DNA of 64,000 bases from Bacillus sp. es.034. Lineage in GTDB: Bacteria > Bacillota > Bacilli > Bacillales > Bacillaceae_B. Shown piece by piece: positions 59,813-64,000 of the stretch. The notes below the pieces were generated by a model, which searched no databases, was not told the DNA's origin, and saw only the letters and a list, made by a program, of their open reading frames with translations. Location of the stretch: positions 434,001 through 498,000 of the forward strand of contig NZ_PDIY01000001.1 of assembly GCF_002563655.1 (NCBI RefSeq). The letters run 5' to 3'. The stretch's first letter is position 1. Every line of letters begins with the position of its first letter. The position numbers and the translations under genes were made by a program.

Positions 59813-59841
59813 TTGTACGATTATGCCTGTAGGAATATAAT
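59813..59841 (+). promoter_or_regulatory. Consensus-quality sigma-A promoter in a gene-free gap
   Basis: TTGTAC (59813-59818), a 17-bp spacer and TATAAT (59836-59841). No ORF follows; the next ~250 nt fold into hairpins such as GGAAAGAGGC/GCCTCTTTCC (about 59967-59998). The gap 59683-60098 contains nothing else I recognise. Confidence 0.5.
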
Positions 59842-60008
59842 ATAAGAAAAGCAACTTCGTGAACAGGTTCGAATGAACTGCCCCTGACGAAACTCTTCCA
59901 TGAAAAAAGGAATAGCTGCGTTACGCTACTCCTAAACCTATATTCCAGAGGGAGGGGAAATAGGTAGGTATGGAAAGAGGCATCTCTTTCTCGCCTCTTT
60001 CCCTGACA

Positions 60009-60036
60009 GAAAAAAAAGCTGACTCAATTGTCAGTT
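60009..60036 (-). terminator. Terminator of the micro-protein/membrane-protein pair
   Basis: CTGAC (60019-60023) pairs with GTCAG (60030-60034), with eight T on the minus strand. Confidence 0.6.
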
Positions 60037-60098
60037 TCATCCTCTCATTTTTTGGTTACATTAAATGGATATAGGACGACGCTTTCCATTGAACCATC

Positions 60099-60263
60099 TT
60101 ATACATCCTGTGATTTCTCAATTATTTTTGTCACTTTATTGTAGTAGTAGTCCAGCTCGACTAGGCTATCTGCCTCCTTCAGCCTCTTTAAATAGTGGCT
60201 CGCTTTTTCATAATCTTCTGGTGGCAGTTCAACCTTGATTCTTTTTTTCTTCCACTTCGCCAA
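60099..60263 (-). CDS. 54-residue micro-protein paralogous to that at 60759
   Basis: This small gene begins at a TTG at 60263 with GAGGTG 7 nt upstream and ends at 60099: MAKWKKKRIKVELPPEDYEK then ASHYLKRLKEADSLVELDYYYNKV and a TKIIEKSQDV end. It overlaps the upstream membrane-protein gene by 35 bp in another frame. It is basic at the start and helical. It aligns with the 60759-60914 micro-protein (LKxAxSxVExDxYY...K.I.EK). Function unknown. Confidence 0.6.
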   Translation of the reverse strand: MAKWKKKRIKVELPPEDYEKASHYLKRLKEADSLVELDYYYNKVTKIIEKSQDV

Positions 60264-60666
60264 CAGGTTTCACCTCATTATGATTTGGAGATCCTCCCTT
60301 AGAGGTCGGTTCGAGCTGATAATGAGATAGCTCTTGAATATAGGATGCTTTGGTCGCTGCTAAATTTTGTTCGATTTTTCGTGTGATGACGGAACTTCCC
60401 CCGATTCCTGATAATAAACTGATATAGATCACATACCAGATCGGGACTGTATCAACCACCGGTAACACGGACAGATACCCTGCCAGAACGCCTATGATAA
60501 TATCCTTCGTTGAGCCAAAAAGATAATGTTTCTCACCCTGGTCATCAATAAATTTTCGCGGAAAAGTGAAATGACCGTTTTTGAAAACCAGAATATGTCC
60601 TAAGCCCCCAATACCACCCATCAACATTGGCAACAAGATCACTTCGAATAAGGACATTCTATCCAC
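60229..60666 (-). CDS. Membrane protein, possibly DUF4257-like
   Basis: A 145-residue protein with three to four membrane helices (about 6-24, 54-74, 77-97), a short soluble loop (RKFIDDQGEKHYLFGSTKD) and a hydrophilic tail with SKGGSPNHNEVKPVG. Layout and GxxGGxGH motif recall DUF4257 proteins of Bacillus. It is followed by an overlapping micro-protein gene. Confidence 0.7.
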   Translation of the reverse strand: MDRMSLFEVILLPMLMGGIGGLGHILVFKNGHFTFPRKFIDDQGEKHYLFGSTKDIIIGVLAGYLSVLPVVDTVPIWYVIYISLLSGIGGSSVITRKIEQNLAATKASYIQELSHYQLEPTSKGGSPNHNEVKPVGEVEEKKNQG

Positions 60667-60758
60667 CCTCTGGAATCATTTACTATTATTATATATTATT
60701 TACAGAAAATTCAGAATAGATAATTGGACGCAATTTTGTCCACTAAAGGAGCGCCATT

Positions 60759-60914
60759 ATGCGAAAAATTGTGATGAAAGTCTCGTCAATCGACAAACTT
60801 CGATTTCAAAACTATATGATGCAGCTAAAAAGGGCTGAATCGAAAGTAGAAGCCGATACGTATTACCGATTAGCCAAACAGATTCTGGAGAAGGCGAAAA
60901 GGAAGCAAATGTGA
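60759..60914 (+). CDS. 51-residue micro-protein, paralog of 60099-60263
   Basis: Begins with ATG at 60759 behind AAAGGAG: MRKIVMKVSSIDKLRFQNYM then MQLKRAESKVEADTYYRLAK and QILEKAKRKQM. It is highly basic and helical. It shares the LKRAxSxVExDxYYxxxxKxIxEK pattern with the micro-protein on the opposite strand. The two flank the membrane protein gene, so they may be a divergent set of related regulators or toxin-like peptides; this is speculative. Confidence 0.6.
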   Translation: MRKIVMKVSSIDKLRFQNYMMQLKRAESKVEADTYYRLAKQILEKAKRKQM

Positions 60915-60943
60915 TGATTCCTCACTGTACTTCCTTGTAAAAA

Positions 60944-60976
60944 TACAAAAAAAGAAGAGCCATGACAGCCCTTCTC
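60944..60976 (-). terminator. Terminator of the neutral protease gene
   Basis: AGAAGAGC (60953-60960) pairs with GCCCTTCT (60968-60975) with minus-strand T tract. Confidence 0.85.
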
Positions 60977-60990
60977 TCCTCGCTACCTGT

Positions 60991-62661
60991 TTAGTTGACG
61001 CCTACCGCACTATACGCAGCATTCACACTTGCCACTTCAGCACTTCCTGCACCATATAAATCCGTTGCTGACTGAACCGCCGCCGAACGCAGCTGGCTGT
61101 AGTTTGATGATGGTGTCAAGTATTGAGTCAGGGCACGATAATAGATCTTACCGGTCTTGGCCGTTCCGATTCCCGTCACCTTCACCCCATAGTGTGTACC
61201 ACCTTGACTTAACAAGTAAGCCGCCTTATTTCCGATTCCGCTGTTGATATGAACTCCGCCGTTATCCTGCGTTCCTGTGTATCTTACTGAATAATGGTCG
61301 GGATCACCGTATTTCGCCGGATCAGACATGGAACGAAGAGCATCCCCACTCTTATTTGGTGTGTAAATATCTTCTCCGATCTCCCAATCCGGATTGTTAT
61401 TTGCGTCATACTCTACCAATGTTCCAAAAATATCGGACATGGATTCATTGATGGCCCCTGATTCATTTTGATAGATGAGATCGGCTGTCGTATCCGTCAC
61501 GGCATGTGTCAGCTCATGGGCAATGACATCAAGTCCTCCGGATAATGATACAAACGTTGATCCATCTCCATCACCGTATACCATCTGCTGACCATTCCAA
61601 AATGCGTTATTATAGTTTCTACCGTAATGGACAGTCGATTTCAAGGCTGCTCCATTTCCGTCATAGCTATTTCGGTTATGAGTATTCTTGTAATAATCAT
61701 ACGTCGTTCCTGCATAATAATGTGCATCTACTGCAGCTGCGTCGTAACTTGCGTTGAATAGATTATCGCTGTCTGCCCACAGTGAGCCGGGAAGACGGGT
61801 ACGGTTTGATCCATCATAAGTGAAGATACCATTCCCTCTCGTGCGATCTTGTAAGTAATAAGTAGATGAAGAAAGGTACGTATTCAGTGATTTGGTATCA
61901 CCCAACACTCCTTTACCGGAGCCGACCGTGTCCGTTCCTCCGGTTGCACCTCCACCGCCGCCTGGCTTACCGGCTCCTTTACCTGCTTCATGAATTTCAT
62001 TCACCTTGGCAAGGATATCGCCTGTGACAGCATCCACGAAATAATTCCAGTTCCCAGGCTCTGGTGCCAGAAAATTATAGTTTACGAGATAGGCATAATG
62101 TGCTTCTCCATCTTTCACATAAATCACTGATTCGGATTTAGGGGCGTATTCGTAATCAGGCTGGCTGCCCACTGCCTTAACCAGATCCTTTTCAGCTGAT
62201 GAAACGGCTTCTTTTTTAGATAGTTTCTTCGTTTGTTTCAGGTTTTGTTTCTCATCCAGGTTCGCTGCAGGTATTCCCGATAACGCTGTGAGAACTCCTT
62301 CTTTATTTACGTGAGCAGTCAGAACAGATCCATAAACCGGAGTTCCCTTATACACCTGCTGGATGCGAAGGTATGTAAATCCTAAATCATCTTTCTGCTT
62401 TTCTACTACTTTGAATGATAATTTTGAATCACCTTTAAACTTGAACGTCTTTTGTTTGTCTGTTAAATAATCAAATACTACAGTTTCCGGAGCCTTTGAA
62501 GATGCCTTTGTTAATTGACCCGAAATAAATTGCGGAGTCCCCATCTGTGAATTGAAATTCACTTTCTCACTGACACTTGAAGCCCCAAACGCTTCTTGTG
62601 TCAATACCGGACTCATCATTAATCCTGCTGTTAATCCTAATGCAACGACTTTTTTCTTCAA
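60991..62661 (-). CDS. Secreted thermolysin-like neutral metalloprotease (M4)
   Basis: A 556-residue preproenzyme. A signal peptide ([27 protein letters not shown]) precedes an FTP/PepSY propeptide of about 200 residues and the catalytic domain with the zinc motif [12 protein letters not shown], the third zinc ligand in [12 protein letters not shown], and the active His near [16 protein letters not shown] glycine-rich [12 protein letters not shown] linker separates pro and mature parts. It degrades extracellular protein. The start is a TTG after AAAGGGGTG. Similar to NprE/bacillolysin. Confidence 0.95.
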   Translation of the reverse strand: MKKKVVALGLTAGLMMSPVLTQEAFGASSVSEKVNFNSQMGTPQFISGQLTKASSKAPETVVFDYLTDKQKTFKFKGDSKLSFKVVEKQKDDLGFTYLRIQQVYKGTPVYGSVLTAHVNKEGVLTALSGIPAANLDEKQNLKQTKKLSKKEAVSSAEKDLVKAVGSQPDYEYAPKSESVIYVKDGEAHYAYLVNYNFLAPEPGNWNYFVDAVTGDILAKVNEIHEAGKGAGKPGGGGGATGGTDTVGSGKGVLGDTKSLNTYLSSSTYYLQDRTRGNGIFTYDGSNRTRLPGSLWADSDNLFNASYDAAAVDAHYYAGTTYDYYKNTHNRNSYDGNGAALKSTVHYGRNYNNAFWNGQQMVYGDGDGSTFVSLSGGLDVIAHELTHAVTDTTADLIYQNESGAINESMSDIFGTLVEYDANNNPDWEIGEDIYTPNKSGDALRSMSDPAKYGDPDHYSVRYTGTQDNGGVHINSGIGNKAAYLLSQGGTHYGVKVTGIGTAKTGKIYYRALTQYLTPSSNYSQLRSAAVQSATDLYGAGSAEVASVNAAYSAVGVN

Positions 62662-62837
62662 TTACAACACCCCTTTGAAAGAATTTTCAAACTATTTAAA
62701 ACATTAGATATACTATAATACAAGCCTCCAACATGACGAACGAGCCAAAAGACCTAACATTCACATTTTCCAACCCCGGGTTAAATGGCCTATGCATAAC
62801 GGGCAAAAATCACTTAGATCAGGAAAATTTGAACAAA

Positions 62838-62879
62838 AAGAGGGACGGACCTTGAACTATTTCAAGGTCCGTCCCTCTT
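62838..62879. repeat. Perfect 19-bp hairpin, GGGACGGACCT family
   Basis: AAGAGGGACGGACCTTGAA (62838-62856) is mirrored exactly by TTCAAGGTCCGTCCCTCTT (62861-62879), with a CTAT loop. It lies between the neutral protease start and the end of gatB, with further copies elsewhere. Confidence 0.8.
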
Positions 62880-62896
62880 CTCCCTCTTCCCCATAG

Positions 62897-62934
62897 AAAA
62901 GCCCCCTGAAAACCAAATGTTTTCGGGGGGCTTC
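62897..62934. terminator. Terminator downstream of gatB
   Basis: AAGCCCCCTGAAAAC pairs with GTTTTCGGGGGGCTT, a GC-rich stem with T-rich minus flank. Confidence 0.93.
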
Positions 62935-62944
62935 ATGAAAAATA

Positions 62945-64000
62945 TTAACGTTTTTGAATTTCTTGAAGTAATAATTTGTTTACAAGCGGCGGGTTGGCCT
63001 GGCCTTTTGTCGCTTTCATGATTTGACCGACAAGGAAGCCGATGGCGCGGTCTTTCCCGTTCTTGTAATCTTCGATGGATTGCGGATTCGCATCCAGCGT
63101 TTCCGTGACGATCTTGAGTAGTGCACCTTCATCAGAAATTTGAACAAGGCCTTTGTCTTTGACGATCTGCTCAGGATCTCCACCGTTTTCCACTAATTCC
63201 TTGAACACTTTCTTCGCGATCTTAGAAGAAATCGTTCCTTTTTCAATCAACTCGATCATGCCTGCGAGTCCTTGAGGAGTCAGCTTAACATCTTCCAGTT
63301 CCTTCTGCTGGGCATTCAGGTACGCTGACACCTCACCCATCAGCCAGTTGGAAGCAAGCTTCGCATCTGCACCCGCTTCAACGGTATCTTGGAAGAAATC
63401 AGACATTTCCTTCGTCAATGTCAAAACCATGGCATCATACGCAGGTAAGCCCATCTCTTCTACATAGCGCTTTTTACGCTCATCCGGAAGCTCGGGGATC
63501 TCTGCACGGATGCGGTCCATCCACTCTTGATCGATGTGGAGGTTCAGTAAATCCGGTTCAGGGAAGTAACGGTAATCATCCGATCCTTCCTTCACGCGCA
63601 TAAGGATCGTTTTACCCGTCGATTCATCGAAACGGAGGGTTTCCTGCTGGATCATCCCACCTGATAATAGCACCTTTTCCTGACGGACGATTTCGTATTC
63701 CAATCCTTTTTTAACAAAGTTAAAAGAGTTCAGGTTTTTAAGCTCGGCTTTCGTTCCGAACTTCTCCTGACCGATTGGGCGGAGGGAAATATTGGCGTCA
63801 CAACGAAGGGATCCTTCTTCCATCTTACAGTCTGAAACCCCTGTATATTGAATGATCGATTTCAGCTTCTCAAGGTACGCATACGCTTCTTCAGGAGTAC
63901 GGATATCCGGCTCGGATACGATCTCGATCAGAGGTGTTCCTTGACGGTTATAGTCGACAAGGGAATAGCCGTCACCTGAGTGAGTCAGTTTCCCTGCATC
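62945..64000 (-). CDS. gatB: Aspartyl/glutamyl-tRNA amidotransferase subunit B (C-terminal part)
   Basis: The frame is open from the window edge (64000) to a stop at 62945, so the gene is cut at its N-terminus. Visible parts are [47 protein letters not shown] and the C-terminal helical domain with [19 protein letters not shown]. GatB binds mischarged Glu-tRNA-Gln or Asp-tRNA-Asn and phosphorylates it for amidation by GatA. Residues before about D59 of this fragment continue outside the window. Confidence 0.96.
   Translation of the reverse strand, partial: DAGKLTHSGDGYSLVDYNRQGTPLIEIVSEPDIRTPEEAYAYLEKLKSIIQYTGVSDCKMEEGSLRCDANISLRPIGQEKFGTKAELKNLNSFNFVKKGLEYEIVRQEKVLLSGGMIQQETLRFDESTGKTILMRVKEGSDDYRYFPEPDLLNLHIDQEWMDRIRAEIPELPDERKKRYVEEMGLPAYDAMVLTLTKEMSDFFQDTVEAGADAKLASNWLMGEVSAYLNAQQKELEDVKLTPQGLAGMIELIEKGTISSKIAKKVFKELVENGGDPEQIVKDKGLVQISDEGALLKIVTETLDANPQSIEDYKNGKDRAIGFLVGQIMKATKGQANPPLVNKLLLQEIQKR

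Overview
The window looks like chromosomal DNA of an endospore-forming Bacillaceae species. The evidence is Bacillus-type ribosome binding sites, T-box and TPP leaders, SigB-type promoters, two spore SASP genes, a KinB-like sporulation kinase, intracellular subtilisin, RsbR, and the dgkB-rlmCD-gatB neighbourhood known from B. subtilis. I cannot name the species. I saw no rRNA, tRNA, prophage, insertion sequence or CRISPR array. Both edges cut genes: an ABC-F ATPase on the left and gatB on the right, both on the minus strand.

Region by region. 1-9.7 kb: ABC-F, a FAD oxidoreductase, a Phe-type T-box controlling an SNF amino-acid transporter, Cu/Zn-SOD, ispA, a YkuS-like gene, a small gamma-type SASP, a SigB-promoted ferritin-like gene, an XPD/DinG-type helicase and a YczE-like membrane protein. 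9.7-20 kb: a KinB-like kinase, an unusual HTH/F1-beta-like pseudo-ATPase preceded by a helically phased palindrome array, a phosphodiesterase, exporters, an acyl-CoA-dehydrogenase-like flavoprotein, a Na+/alanine symporter, an alpha/beta SASP, a UDG-family protein and a stress flavoprotein. 20.1-20.5 kb: a gene-free transcription unit with a sigma-A promoter and terminator, probably a structured RNA. 20.5-29.3 kb: a heterodimeric ABC exporter, a mechanosensitive-channel-like protein, a split ThrE-type exporter, a DedA protein and riboswitch-controlled thiT.

29.4-45.5 kb: an ECF sigma/anti-sigma pair, a thioredoxin, a phosphatase, a ZIP transporter, two divergent ABC modules (the rightward one led by a GntR regulator and followed by an ECF sigma gene), an RsbR paralog, a TPR-dynamin GTPase and an MFS transporter. 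45.5-52.6 kb: a 140-nt DNA cloverleaf, pxpB-pxpC with an NRAMP-like transporter, and a polyamine island (aminopropyltransferase-like, SpeD, homospermidine-synthase-like). 52.6-64 kb: rlmCD, dgkB, a methyltransferase/N-acetyltransferase pair, two paralogous micro-proteins around a membrane protein, a thermolysin-type protease and gatB.

Most units are one to three genes bounded by strong, often bidirectional, intrinsic terminators. Intergenic DNA carries several dispersed palindromic repeat families. The items most likely to be new are the HTH/F1-beta regulator with its operator array, the seamless cloverleaf, the orphan RNA gene at 20.2 kb, the micro-protein pair at 60 kb and the polyamine island.
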